Source: an uncultured Desulfuromonadales bacterium
Lineage (GTDB): Bacteria; Desulfobacterota; Desulfuromonadia; Geobacterales; Pseudopelobacteraceae
Direction of reading: 5' to 3'
NCBI GenBank assembly: GCA_903868145.1
Contig: CAIPTY010000087.1
Span: 1-64,000 of the forward strand
DNA length: 64,000 bases
Within the stretch, counting starts at the first letter, position 1; each line of letters starts with the position of its first letter. The position numbers were made by a program, and so were the translations under genes. Shown here one piece after another: positions 1 to 8,085 of the stretch. The notes under the pieces were generated by a model. It made no database searches, had not been told where the DNA came from, and was given only the letters and a program-made list of their open reading frames with translations.

Positions 1-260
1 GCAAAGAAAAAACAGACCTACACTGAGGAGAAATGACCACCCGAATATTTTTTGAATAATTATTAACATAAAAACCACCTTCTTAAATAATTTGTGTAAG
101 TCCAGCGCTTTTATATAACATAAAATCGTATCATGTCCATAATGACAATGAAAAGTCAGAGTAGATTTGCGCCCTAAAATACATTTGCTTCCCGCACCGA
201 TGTTTCGGAAATTCGTTGTACAGCAATATTTATTGCATATCTTCAAACGCTGAACCTGCC
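1..260. other. AT-rich non-coding region upstream of the transfer block
   Basis: No convincing gene is seen here. The stretch is clearly more AT-rich than the flanking genes. A weak promoter-like pair, TTGTAC at 216-221 and TATCTT at 238-243 (16-base spacer), brackets a perfect 6-bp inverted repeat GCAATA-TT-TATTGC (223-236), which would suit a repressor site. An AT-rich spacer next to mobilisation genes could also hold an origin of transfer, but no nick-site motif is recognisable. Promoter reading is inference. Confidence 0.35.
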
Positions 261-291
261 CCCCCTATAGATTATACATGTAGGGGGAATC
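261..291 (+). promoter_or_regulatory. Hairpin enclosing the ribosome site of the transglycosylase gene
   Basis: CCCCCTA at 261-267 is perfectly complementary to TAGGGGG at 281-287, extendable to a 9-bp stem with a 9-base loop. The 3' arm is the only purine-rich ribosome site before the ATG at 292. In the folded state the site is therefore buried, which would lower translation of the lytic enzyme. Pairing is seen in the sequence; the regulatory effect is inferred. Confidence 0.5.
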
Positions 292-807
292 ATGCGGCTC
301 GCCACTCTGATACTTTTACTGGGAATGTCTGCCGTTCCAACAAGACCGGCAGACGCCTTCTGCTATGAAGAAGCCGGTAACAGGTACGGAATCTCGCCAA
401 ACCTCCTCTATGCAATCTCCAAGGGAGAGAGCAGCTTTAACCCGATTGCAATCAACTACAACACAAACGGCAGCTACGATTATGGTCTCATGCAGATCAA
501 CTCTTCATGGGAGCCGACGCTGCGTAAGCTTGGAATTCCATGGGACACCCTTGCCGATCCCTGCACCAATGTCATGATCGGTGCCTGGGTGCTGTCCCAG
601 TGCATTCGAGACTACGGCTACACCTGGCCGGCAGTCGGCTGTTACAACTCTCGCACTCCGTCCAAGCGTGACCGCTATGCCGCCAGAATCGCCCGCATTG
701 TCAGACAGGAACAGCCACATAAGAGTGTCGAGCAGATTGCCGTAATCACTGATACCTCAAAAGTGACCCCGTGGGAGGAGGCCTTTGGCATCGTCGCTTC
801 CCGCTGA
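292..807 (+). CDS. Conjugation-associated lytic transglycosylase (VirB1/IpgF-like)
   Basis: A 171-residue secreted peptidoglycan hydrolase that would open the cell wall for the mating channel. Residues 1-22 form a signal peptide. A goose-type lysozyme (SLT) domain follows, with the catalytic glutamate E46 in ISKGESSFNP and the downstream DYGLMQINSSW motif typical of the family. Cysteines (24, about 100, 105 and 121) fit a periplasmic protein. The length is usual for VirB1-like plasmid enzymes. Its start lies directly behind a hairpin that hides the ribosome site, which may limit production of a potentially harmful enzyme. Its 3' end overlaps the next gene by 23 bases, so the two are translationally linked. 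Function from family knowledge; high confidence in the family. Confidence 0.9.
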   Translation: MRLATLILLLGMSAVPTRPADAFCYEEAGNRYGISPNLLYAISKGESSFNPIAINYNTNGSYDYGLMQINSSWEPTLRKLGIPWDTLADPCTNVMIGAWVLSQCIRDYGYTWPAVGCYNSRTPSKRDRYAARIARIVRQEQPHKSVEQIAVITDTSKVTPWEEAFGIVASR

Positions 808-1516
808 AATCCTTTCTGAAAGTGGATTGCCAACTGATGAAGCGATGGATGCCGTAGAGGTTGCCATTGCCAAAACTCTTACTGGCACCCTCAGGTCAAA
901 TGTGTGTGTCAAGATTGATGCGCAATTGGAGATTGTTGCCTACCCGATTGGGAATGGAGAACCGATCAAAATATCCCTGGATGATATCAACGGGAAATTG
1001 CGGAGACATCTTCTGTATCAAATCAAATTGGAACTGCAGAAACGCAGAACCCTGAACGAGTCTGATCGGTTAAAGGAGTTGAGAGGGTATTCCGCCCCTG
1101 GTGAAATTTCCCGGATAGCCGACGATGGCGCACTGATCGTCTCGCTGGAGATTGCCGACTATTACCGACGGCTTATCCTCTGCGGAGTCTGCCCGGCTCG
1201 ATTCCAGCCGTTTCATGAAGTGGGACGTTACGGCATCGGCAGCGTGAAGGAGTTCTACATCTCAAGTGTTGTCCCGGTCATGGTCAACAAGAGGTATTCC
1301 AAAGTCAGGATTATGCTCAGTCGCACATCGAAAGAATTGCCACGCCTCCTGTTGCAGGAGCGGAGCCGCATTGCTGGAATCACGTGCATTGAGCGCGTAC
1401 CGGGAGCCTACAGTTCCGTAGTGACTCCGGCAAGAATACCGAAAGAAATCATCAACTCTGTTGGAAAGGAACTGGAGGAGCACCTGCATGTTTCCATTCA
1501 AGAAGCGCAGCGATAA
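785..1516 (+). CDS. Truncated NusA-like RNA-binding protein (NTD, S1, partial KH)
   Basis: A 243-residue protein that follows the layout of transcription factor NusA but stops early. Residues 1 to about 95 resemble the RNA-polymerase-binding N-terminal domain (helix pattern LPTDEAMDAVEVAIAK, then a VCVKIDAQ strand). About 98-175 read as an S1 domain, ending in IMLSRTSKELPRLL, the NusA hallmark between S1 and KH1. About 185-240 look like a first KH fold (RVPGAYSSVVTPARIPKE). The second KH domain and acidic repeats are absent. Start is TTG at 785, chosen for the GGGAGGAG site at 773-780 and the fit to the NusA N-terminus. It may act in antitermination or RNA control within the element. I infer homology from pattern; no search was possible. 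Confidence 0.6.
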   Translation: MASSLPAEILSESGLPTDEAMDAVEVAIAKTLTGTLRSNVCVKIDAQLEIVAYPIGNGEPIKISLDDINGKLRRHLLYQIKLELQKRRTLNESDRLKELRGYSAPGEISRIADDGALIVSLEIADYYRRLILCGVCPARFQPFHEVGRYGIGSVKEFYISSVVPVMVNKRYSKVRIMLSRTSKELPRLLLQERSRIAGITCIERVPGAYSSVVTPARIPKEIINSVGKELEEHLHVSIQEAQR

Positions 1517-2876
1517 TTCAAACATACGTGTGACCAATCTGGGAACCGGCGTCAAGATGGATCACAGGACAAGAATTGTTCCTATTGCTATTCCCGACGC
1601 CGACAGGAAGCGGCATACCTTCGTTTTCGGTACCACCGGTGTCGGTAAGACCCGCCTGTGCGAAAACCTGATTGAACAGGATATCCGCAAGGGATACTCG
1701 GTGGTCTATTTCGACCCCAAGGGGGATCAGCAGATTTTCACCAAGATCTACGAAGTCGCACGAGAGGCAGAACGCTTGGAGGAATTGATGCTTGTCACCC
1801 CCATCTTCCCCGAATATTCCGCTGTGGTCGATCCGATGGCCTTTTATTTCATGCCGGACGAACTGGTCGGGCATATAGTTTCCGGCATTCTCGGCGGCAG
1901 AGAACCGTTCTACCGCAACATCGCCAAGGAAATAACCACCGCCGTCATATCCGCTTACATCATCCTGGCCAAGAAGCATGGGAACCTGCCGATTATGAAC
2001 ATTGACACCATCAGGCAGCGCATCAGGCGGGAATCACTTGAATCAACCATGAAGTCGCTCCGCAGTATCGGCACTGCTGAAGCAGAACTGACAGCAGGCA
2101 TGATCGAGGATATCCTCAAATCGCCCATGGAGTACTACGCCAAGGTCTCCTCGACTCTCCGCACTGCATTGATGGAACTTTCGGCAGGCAATATCGGAAA
2201 GATCATCGGTCAGGCGGACTCCAACCGCTTTATCAGAAAACTGGAAGCCGGCAAGCCGGTCATTCTGGTTGTCCATACCGGTGCTATGATCACCCGCGAA
2301 GCATCTGCCACCCTTGGCAAGGTATTGCTCTCAATGATCCAGTCCTTTGTCGGCCGGGTCTACCTTTCCAATCGGCAGAAGGTCAATCCGCCGCTCTCCA
2401 TTTTCATCGACGAGGCCCAGAGCCTACTATATCAGGGGGTGGAGGAGCTTTTCGCCAAGGCAGGTTCAGCCGATGTCATGGTGACCGCCTTCGCCCAATC
2501 GGTGAACCAGATCTATGCCGTTATCGGCGAAGAGTTCGGCAAGAGCATACTCGACAACACCAACACCAAGATCTTCATGCGCTGCTCGGACGCTGAGACC
2601 AGTGATTACGTGGTCAAGCACTTCGGGGTACAGAATGTGCTGACCGGCATCTTCGGCTCGAACCAGGTAACAACCCGCGAGGTGGAACAGGATATTCTCC
2701 GGGTTCAGGACGTGTTGAGTCTTCAGCCGCGCGAATTCTATCTGATGACCTATGCCGGGCGGTTCAAGGGTACCACTCTCAATGCCAACGATCCAAAAAT
2801 GAAGATTATTTTCCCCGCTGCGCCAGCATTTATCAGCTCTATGTTTACTCAGCCGGATGAGGCTGAATCGGCATGA
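1488..2876 (+). CDS. traD: TraD-like type IV coupling ATPase lacking a membrane anchor
   Basis: A 462-residue VirD4/TraD-class motor expected to bring the relaxase-DNA complex to the secretion channel. Walker A is GTTGVGKT at 48-55 and Walker B is LSIFIDEAQ near 304-312, followed by the conserved FAQSVNQIYAVIGE helix. The start at ATG 1488 is preferred over the TTG at 1461 because GGAGGAG sits 7 bases upstream. Most coupling proteins carry two N-terminal membrane helices and about 600 residues; here the protein begins almost directly with the ATPase core and no hydrophobic segment is visible. Its stop overlaps the next start (ATGA). The next protein does carry an N-terminal membrane helix, so the pair may share one anchor (inference). 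Confidence 0.8.
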   Translation: MFPFKKRSDNSNIRVTNLGTGVKMDHRTRIVPIAIPDADRKRHTFVFGTTGVGKTRLCENLIEQDIRKGYSVVYFDPKGDQQIFTKIYEVAREAERLEELMLVTPIFPEYSAVVDPMAFYFMPDELVGHIVSGILGGREPFYRNIAKEITTAVISAYIILAKKHGNLPIMNIDTIRQRIRRESLESTMKSLRSIGTAEAELTAGMIEDILKSPMEYYAKVSSTLRTALMELSAGNIGKIIGQADSNRFIRKLEAGKPVILVVHTGAMITREASATLGKVLLSMIQSFVGRVYLSNRQKVNPPLSIFIDEAQSLLYQGVEELFAKAGSADVMVTAFAQSVNQIYAVIGEEFGKSILDNTNTKIFMRCSDAETSDYVVKHFGVQNVLTGIFGSNQVTTREVEQDILRVQDVLSLQPREFYLMTYAGRFKGTTLNANDPKMKIIFPAAPAFISSMFTQPDEAESA

Positions 2877-4300
2877 ATACTACACTGTTAGGCATTTCAG
2901 CTGCAATCGGAATCGGATTTGTTCTGTATGGATACAGGAAATGGATACCAGTTGAAACACCTGTACCAGAGAACTCCGGGCTATCAGAGGTGACCAGGCT
3001 GGAAGATCTGGAGCATCTCTGGATCGACAACGAGGTTGAAATAAAAGATGCTTCAAACCTCTGGCGGGAAAAGACCAAAAAACAGAAATCAAATGAGCCA
3101 CGCCCGCAATTTCAGCACGATGAAATTGAGAAATTTTTCAGCGAGATGATTGAAAACAGGCCATCTGTACAAGGTGTACGAAGATCCCTGATCATCAGAA
3201 TTCTCATCATGCTTGACGATGAAGGCGACTGCCCGTCCGTAGTCAGGAAGCACAAGGATGAAGCGGAACGCATCTACTCTGATGACTCTTATGCTCTCCT
3301 GGAATCAGTGCCGCTCTACCGTCACACTTTGACGGTTGCCCGCAACTTCATTGCCAAATGTGATCAGGAGGCCTTACTGGCAGACATGATCCTTATCGCT
3401 CTGGCCCATGACATCGGCAAGATACCATCCTATCACGACGGCATGTACAGTAGCGGCGACCACCCGATCATAGCTGGACTCATATTGAAAGGAATTCCGG
3501 AATTCTTGTCTCTCCCCAATATGGAGGACATAAACCGTGCTGTCACCGGTCATCATCTGATGAAGTGCGACAACATCCTTACCGACGGTCTCAAGCATAG
3601 CGACCAAGAGGCACGACAAACCGAGTTGGCAAAACTCCATGCAGATCAGCGGGAGCGAAAAAAGCTTGAACAGGAAAACGACGCTGAACAAGCTGTTACC
3701 GTTAAAGTTGCAGCAGAACATACCGGTGCGACTAAAACCCAGCCTCCGGTCGAAGAGCGTGACAACCCTCTCGGGTTTAACCCGGCCAAAGAGAAGTTCA
3801 TGCCGACAACCATCGATATTCCTGACTGGTTCAACGCGGACGCCATTATTACCTCGTTGAAAAATCGGATCAATGTTGTGGAATCCACCTCGAAGGGTGA
3901 GCAGTGGTCGGTTGTTTCCATGCCCAATGGCCTGATCTATGTCAATCCCGATGCGCTCTGGGAAACCATCAAGGAAGTTAGCAGTTATGATCCGGTGGTG
4001 TATGCATCGGAGGGATTCGAATCAGAGAAACGGAACCTGATGTACACCGTTGTTTCGGAGCTGGCCAGAACCAGGAACGCCCTTGCAACAGGTCATGTCG
4101 CAGACGGCTACTACACCTCGCAGGTTTCCATCATTACCGGGGGCGGAAAGCGGGTTCCATATCTGCTGATTCCCTTCACTGCAGAATCTTTCGGAGTGCT
4201 TCCTTCAGCATTGGAGGAGCTGAAAACCCCGCAACTGAAGCGGATGGTGAAAGAAATCAAGCCAAAAAATAAAGAGGTGGAACAATGCGTTGGCCTTTGA
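2873..4300 (+). CDS. Membrane-anchored HD-domain protein, candidate divergent MobH relaxase
   Basis: A 475-residue protein with one N-terminal membrane helix (about 4-20), a variable linker, and an HD-type metal site: H151, H179-D180 in ALAHDIGK, H197 and H227-H228. A charged, probably coiled linker (about 235-300) leads to a C-terminal domain (about 320-460) with the pattern WFNADAIITSLKNRINV then NGLIYVNPDALWETI, which recalls the C-terminal winged-helix domain of MobH/TraI_2 relaxases. Position immediately after the coupling ATPase (4-base overlap) is the usual place for a relaxase, and no other relaxase is present. However, the double-histidine and GGLxxHS motif of classical MobH proteins is not clear, so it may instead be an HD phosphohydrolase with a transfer role. 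Confidence 0.5.
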   Translation: MNTTLLGISAAIGIGFVLYGYRKWIPVETPVPENSGLSEVTRLEDLEHLWIDNEVEIKDASNLWREKTKKQKSNEPRPQFQHDEIEKFFSEMIENRPSVQGVRRSLIIRILIMLDDEGDCPSVVRKHKDEAERIYSDDSYALLESVPLYRHTLTVARNFIAKCDQEALLADMILIALAHDIGKIPSYHDGMYSSGDHPIIAGLILKGIPEFLSLPNMEDINRAVTGHHLMKCDNILTDGLKHSDQEARQTELAKLHADQRERKKLEQENDAEQAVTVKVAAEHTGATKTQPPVEERDNPLGFNPAKEKFMPTTIDIPDWFNADAIITSLKNRINVVESTSKGEQWSVVSMPNGLIYVNPDALWETIKEVSSYDPVVYASEGFESEKRNLMYTVVSELARTRNALATGHVADGYYTSQVSIITGGGKRVPYLLIPFTAESFGVLPSALEELKTPQLKRMVKEIKPKNKEVEQCVGL

Positions 4301-5118
4301 TGGTTGTGGCGCTGCTTTCACTATCTGTTACTGCATCTGCCGGTTACTACACCGACTCATCCAAAGGCTGGTGGTGGTACCAGAAAGAGCCTGAGAAACA
4401 GTCCGACAAAACGGAAAAGAAGAAGAAACCGGCCAAAAGTGCGCCGTCCCTCAAGGACTACACCTATGAACAGATCTGGGAGATGCATCCCGATCAGTTC
4501 CAGGAGTTCGCCGAGGCATTGAAGAAGAAGGCGGTCCAGAAGCCGAGTGAAGAGAATGTGAAGGAGTACTTCGAGGTCCAGGAGATTGCCCGCAAGAAGG
4601 CGCTGGCATTTTCCAACGTGGCCCAGTTCGTCTGGCAGAAGTACCCGGAGCTGACAACCAAGAAGGACTATCCGATCACGACTCCCGGCAATCTGGCCCG
4701 GATCTCCCAGATCAATGAGGAGCGGCAGCGCATCCTGCGGGACAACCGGGATGACTTTGCCCTGATTTATTTCCAGAGACCTGACTGCAGCTACTGCGAT
4801 GAGCAATCCCGCATCCTTGACTGGTTCACCAACGAGACCGGCTGGACCGTGAAGAAGGTCAACATCAGTGAGAACCCGGGACTCGCCGCCAAATTCAGCG
4901 TGGAGATCACACCGACCCTGATCCTGATCCAGAAAGGAAATCAAGATTATCTGCCGGTGTCGGCAGGCGTCATTTCCGCCGACGAAATCGAGGACAAGGC
5001 ATACCGGGCCGTGAGGCTCCTGAAGGGTGACATCTCTCCGGAGGAATATTCGCTCTACGAATTCCAAAAAGGTGGCAGTTTCGACGTGAAGAAGCGCCGT
5101 CTCCAAGAGCGGCCATGA
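4285..5118 (+). CDS. traF: TraF-like pilus assembly protein with thioredoxin fold
   Basis: A 277-residue periplasmic protein of F-type transfer systems, needed for pilus assembly or mating-pair stability. A signal peptide ends near residue 19 (TASAGYY), followed by a lysine-rich linker and a C-terminal thioredoxin-like domain (about 155-250). It has a CSYC active site (C168, C171) and the cis-proline region VEITPTL. The TraF of the F plasmid has lost its CXXC, so this version is probably redox-active and could support folding of the cysteine-rich TraN, TraU and TraH. It overlaps the HD gene by 16 bases, and traH follows after 40 bases. Confidence 0.88.
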   Translation: MRWPLMVVALLSLSVTASAGYYTDSSKGWWWYQKEPEKQSDKTEKKKKPAKSAPSLKDYTYEQIWEMHPDQFQEFAEALKKKAVQKPSEENVKEYFEVQEIARKKALAFSNVAQFVWQKYPELTTKKDYPITTPGNLARISQINEERQRILRDNRDDFALIYFQRPDCSYCDEQSRILDWFTNETGWTVKKVNISENPGLAAKFSVEITPTLILIQKGNQDYLPVSAGVISADEIEDKAYRAVRLLKGDISPEEYSLYEFQKGGSFDVKKRRLQERP

Positions 5119-5158
5119 GTCTGCTGGTACTACAGCAACAGAGAGAAGAGGTGTCCGT

Positions 5159-6643
5159 GTGAAACGAACCGTTATTACCAGAACCACCGCCGCCTGCTTG
5201 GCGGCAACCATTGCGTTGAACCCGGTACTTTCCTGGTCCGGCTGGGTCGATGACTGGGTGCAGCAGAAAAGCTCCACTTCGCCCAGCTATTATGAAGGGT
5301 CAAAGCGTGGCTACTACACTGGGGGGAGCTTTTCGGCCCGGTGGGCGAATACCGATGATCACCTTTTCACCGCTTCGCTGCCGAAACTGAAATCCGGCTG
5401 CGGCGGCATTGACATGTTTCTCGGCGGTTTCTCGTTTCTGAACGTGGATTATCTGGTGCAGAAGCTCCAGAACATCCTGTCGGCGGCTCCGGCGGCGGCC
5501 TTTGATATCGCCTTGAAGACCCTGGCGCCCCAGGTGGCCGACACTATCAAGACTCTCGAAGCGATCACCGACCGGCTAAACTCGCTGCAGTTGAACGACT
5601 GCAAGGCGGCCAAGGCGCTGGTGGCGACCGCTGCCAGTCCGTTTTCGTCGGTCATGTCCGACAGCCTGAAGGCTGAGATGAAAACAGCTCAGACCGACTT
5701 CATGGTGTCGAGCGGTGCCAAGGATCTTTACCAGGATGTCAGCAAGCTGTTCGAGAGCGAGCAGAAGACCAATGCCGGCAACAAGCCTGGCGTTCCCGGC
5801 ACGACCCAGACCTCAGCCACCAGCGCCACTGCCGGTTGCCCGACCGAAGTTCTGCAAGTCTTCGGAGATGGATCAGTCCTGGAAAATCTGGCCGGCAAAA
5901 AAGGGATGAGCAGCGAGTACGTCAAGCTGGTGCGCGGTTTCATCGGCGATGTGGTTATTCAGAACCCAGCGACGACCGGCACGACCTACCAGGCCCAGTA
6001 CATTCCTCCGTGCGATAAGAACAACAGCTTCGACTCCTTCATCAGCGGTTCCGCGCAGGGACGGGATACTGCCGGGGCCTGTGCTGACATCACCGATGCC
6101 AACAAGAACCTGATGGTCTACGTGGCCGGCAAGATGCAGTCCATCGCCACCAAGATCAAATCGAAGACGGCACTCACCGCCGACGAAGAGGCGTTTCTCA
6201 AGAGTACGCCGTTGTCGGTCGGCCTGATCCTCAAGAATGCCACGGCAACCAATACCGAAGGTGAAGTCATCGGTAAACTGGCGGAACTGACTGCCCGGGC
6301 TTACGGCTACTATATGCTGCTTGATCTTTTTGGACGGGCGGTCCAGATGCAGGAACTGGCCCGCAACATCATGTCTACCCAAAAGGGTAATAAAGCCGGG
6401 GCTTCACCGGAGACCTGCCAATTGGCGCTCCTCGGCGAAGGTATGCAGCATATCCAGACGCTTGAGGAAAAGACGCTACAACTGTTGAGTGTTGCACAGC
6501 AGAGTTACGCCAATGCAGCATCAGAGATTAATGCAGTCGAAATGATTGTCCAAAACATGAAGAAGTTCGACGACACGGTATTTGCGGAATTATCGGACCG
6601 CTTCGGCAAGGGAATCGCCATGCGGGCGACCGGTAGAATATAA
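5159..6643 (+). CDS. traH: TraH-like conjugal pilus assembly protein
   Basis: A 494-residue secreted protein of the F-type mating apparatus. Residues 1-27 form a signal peptide ending near LSWSG. The motifs SLPKLKSGCGGIDMFLGGFSF at about 73-93 and the long helical central and C-terminal parts are typical of TraH, which works with TraF and TraW in the outer-membrane and periplasmic assembly step. The length is close to the usual 450-480. The start is GTG at 5159 behind GAGAAGAG; an alternative GTG at 5151 is closed at once by a stop. Four or more cysteines suggest disulfides. The gene is followed by a small co-oriented gene with its own strong ribosome site. Confidence 0.92.
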   Translation: MKRTVITRTTAACLAATIALNPVLSWSGWVDDWVQQKSSTSPSYYEGSKRGYYTGGSFSARWANTDDHLFTASLPKLKSGCGGIDMFLGGFSFLNVDYLVQKLQNILSAAPAAAFDIALKTLAPQVADTIKTLEAITDRLNSLQLNDCKAAKALVATAASPFSSVMSDSLKAEMKTAQTDFMVSSGAKDLYQDVSKLFESEQKTNAGNKPGVPGTTQTSATSATAGCPTEVLQVFGDGSVLENLAGKKGMSSEYVKLVRGFIGDVVIQNPATTGTTYQAQYIPPCDKNNSFDSFISGSAQGRDTAGACADITDANKNLMVYVAGKMQSIATKIKSKTALTADEEAFLKSTPLSVGLILKNATATNTEGEVIGKLAELTARAYGYYMLLDLFGRAVQMQELARNIMSTQKGNKAGASPETCQLALLGEGMQHIQTLEEKTLQLLSVAQQSYANAASEINAVEMIVQNMKKFDDTVFAELSDRFGKGIAMRATGRI

Positions 6644-6665
6644 CCACGATAACAAGGGAGGACTT

Positions 6666-7067
6666 ATGGCTGAAAACAAGAATGAATCAATCGTGAAGAA
6701 ACCATCGGGAAAAGAGTCATGGCAGGACCGGAAACTAAAAAAGGTAGTCCGGGATGATATTGATGTCATCTCCAGAAAAACTCTGGACCAAAGCGACTTC
6801 ATCACCATGCTCAATACTCATGACAATGTGCTGCACCGCCTTCGCATGACCATGGGGCGTAATAGCAATATTACCTTTGAAAAAGCCCAGGAGTTTATCG
6901 AGAGGAGTCAGCAGATTCGAGAGGAAATAAATCTGCTGAATGCCGAGATGTGCGAACTGATGGAGTGGGACTACACGCCGCCACGCGGTTTTACCAACCC
7001 TCTTGAAAAGAGTGCCGGTGGAGAGAAAAAGGAAAGTAAGAAAACAGCTATAAAAGCTTCTTCTTAA
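6666..7067 (+). CDS. Small charged protein of unknown function after traH
   Basis: A 133-residue hydrophilic protein that I do not recognise. The start at ATG 6666 is chosen for the GGGAGG site 4 bases away; an upstream extension into traH is possible but has no ribosome site. The N-terminal 40 residues are very lysine-rich, the centre (about 70-105) is likely helical or coiled-coil (EKAQEFIERSQQIREEINL), and the tail is again basic. There is no signal peptide or membrane helix, so it is probably cytoplasmic and may bind nucleic acid or an ATPase. It is the last gene before a strong hairpin and so probably ends the transfer operon. Confidence 0.65.
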   Translation: MAENKNESIVKKPSGKESWQDRKLKKVVRDDIDVISRKTLDQSDFITMLNTHDNVLHRLRMTMGRNSNITFEKAQEFIERSQQIREEINLLNAEMCELMEWDYTPPRGFTNPLEKSAGGEKKESKKTAIKASS

Positions 7068-7079
7068 TGCAGTTACAGG

Positions 7080-7118
7080 CACGAATGTAAACCATTAGTT
7101 TACATTCGTGCACTTTAT
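7080..7118 (+). terminator. Terminator-like hairpin closing the first transfer block
   Basis: A perfect 13-bp inverted repeat (7080-7092 and 7098-7110, 5-base loop) lies 12 bases after the stop of the preceding gene and is followed by a T-rich run (ACTTTATTAATTTTT). The stem is only moderately GC-rich, so termination may be partial and could act in both directions. Pairing is directly visible. Confidence 0.7.
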
Positions 7119-7475
7119 TAATTTTTACGAGTATTTTAGACTCTTTCATAGAAAGAGACTCCGCTAGCTTATGCTACCGGACAAACTTCTTCGGAAAGCC
7201 CGAGGAAGAATCGCCCCGGCAGGGATGAACTCTCCGGAAAGATCAGGCCGCAGTTGCCCCTTTTCGGATGAACATCGGAAGATTTTTTTCTTGTCTTTCG
7301 AACAGTCGCTTGGGTAAAGCGACTTAAATACGAGGTACAGGTGCGTCCTTTTCCGGACTCTGCCTATAAACCAATTATCTCTGAAGAATAACGACCCGTT
7401 CCGGCATAGCCAGAGTGGGTTTTTTATTACCAATTCCGCGACAAGCCTTGTAAGCGGCGGATACTTTCACCACAT
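7119..7475 (+). ncRNA. Structured intergenic stretch, possible small RNA
   Basis: No plausible protein gene is seen over about 360 bases. A perfect 8-bp hairpin AGTCGCTT/AAGCGACT lies around 7306-7326. A terminator-like element, ACCC ... GGC-ATA-GCC ... GGGT followed by TTTTT, lies at 7394-7426, upstream of the ssb leader, so some transcript probably ends here. GGA triplets, several in CGGAAAG or CGGATG contexts, are more frequent than expected, as in CsrA-binding RNAs. That interpretation is speculative; an untranslated leader of the ssb operon is the simpler alternative. Confidence 0.3.
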
Positions 7476-7556
7476 CCCGACCGGGAGACACTTTGTTCTC
7501 TCCCTACGGGACAGACATCTGTCTCTTTGCTTCGGGAAAACCAACAAGGAGGCAGT
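7476..7556 (+). promoter_or_regulatory. Leader 1: A/B/C switch-like RNA before ssb
   Basis: A short CCCG-AC-CGGG hairpin runs into GAGACA (A, 7485-7490). A TCCC-TAC-GGGA hairpin follows, then CTGTCTC (B, 7519-7525), which can pair with A or with GAGGCAG (C, 7549-7555, one G-U pair) overlapping the AAGGAGG ribosome site. A:B and B:C are mutually exclusive. The same plan recurs before other genes in this block. Confidence 0.6.
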
Positions 7557-7976
7557 ATGGCAAGTTTGAACCGTGTAGAACTCATCGGCAATCTGGGTCG
7601 TGATCCTGAAATCAGGTACACACCAGGAGGCACCGCTGTCGCAAGTTTTTCACTCGCGACCAGTGAGAAGGTAAAAACCAAAAGTGGCGAATGGGAGATC
7701 CGGACCGAGTGGCACAACATCGTCCTCTACGCACGTCTCGCAGAAGTAGCTGGCGAGTACCTGTCGAAAGGAAAAAGTGTCTACCTCGACGGTAAACTCA
7801 AGACCCGCAAATGGCAAGATCGGGACGGTAAAGATCGCTACACAACCGAGATCATCGGCGACAAGCTTCTTATGCTTGGCAGTAAAAATGGCAGCATTCC
7901 TGACGGGAGTGACGACCAGCCATCAAACAGCCAGGCACATGAGGACATTCCGCACGATGACACCGATCCGTTCTAA
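7557..7976 (+). CDS. ssb: Single-stranded DNA-binding protein
   Basis: A 139-residue SSB with a complete OB fold: [18 protein letters not shown] at the start, then [20 protein letters not shown] and [21 protein letters not shown], all standard. A short disordered acidic tail ends in DDTDPF, a slight variant of the usual DDDIPF tip that recruits repair and replication partners. The start at ATG 7557 follows AAGGAGG and gives the canonical N-terminus. Mobile elements carry their own SSB to protect the incoming strand. Here it opens a recombination module with the next two enzymatic genes, and it is preceded by a switch-like leader. Confidence 0.96.
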   Translation: MASLNRVELIGNLGRDPEIRYTPGGTAVASFSLATSEKVKTKSGEWEIRTEWHNIVLYARLAEVAGEYLSKGKSVYLDGKLKTRKWQDRDGKDRYTTEIIGDKLLMLGSKNGSIPDGSDDQPSNSQAHEDIPHDDTDPF

Positions 7977-7995
7977 CAACCAGTAACCACAACTC

Positions 7996-8085
7996 AACAG
8001 TCCTACGGGGAGACATTACCAAATCCCCAAAGGGATTGGTCTGTCTTCTCTGTCGGACACAACCCACAGAAAAGGAGACAGACAG
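7996..8085 (+). promoter_or_regulatory. Leader 2: A/B/C switch-like RNA
   Basis: A is GGGGAGACA (8007-8015). A hairpin of CCAAATCCC with GGGATTGG (8019-8039) follows. B is GTCTGTCTTCTC (8039-8050), and C is GGAGACAGAC (8074-8083), containing the ribosome site. AGACA in A and AGACAGAC in C compete for the same B segment. A second small hairpin, TCTGT ... ACAGA, lies between B and C. Confidence 0.6.

Noticed and set aside
4357-5277. Long minus-strand open frame of 306 codons opposite traF
   Set aside because: It lies entirely over the clear traF gene and the start of traH, has no ribosome site and has biased composition (L, V, D-rich). It is the antisense shadow of a GC-rich gene.
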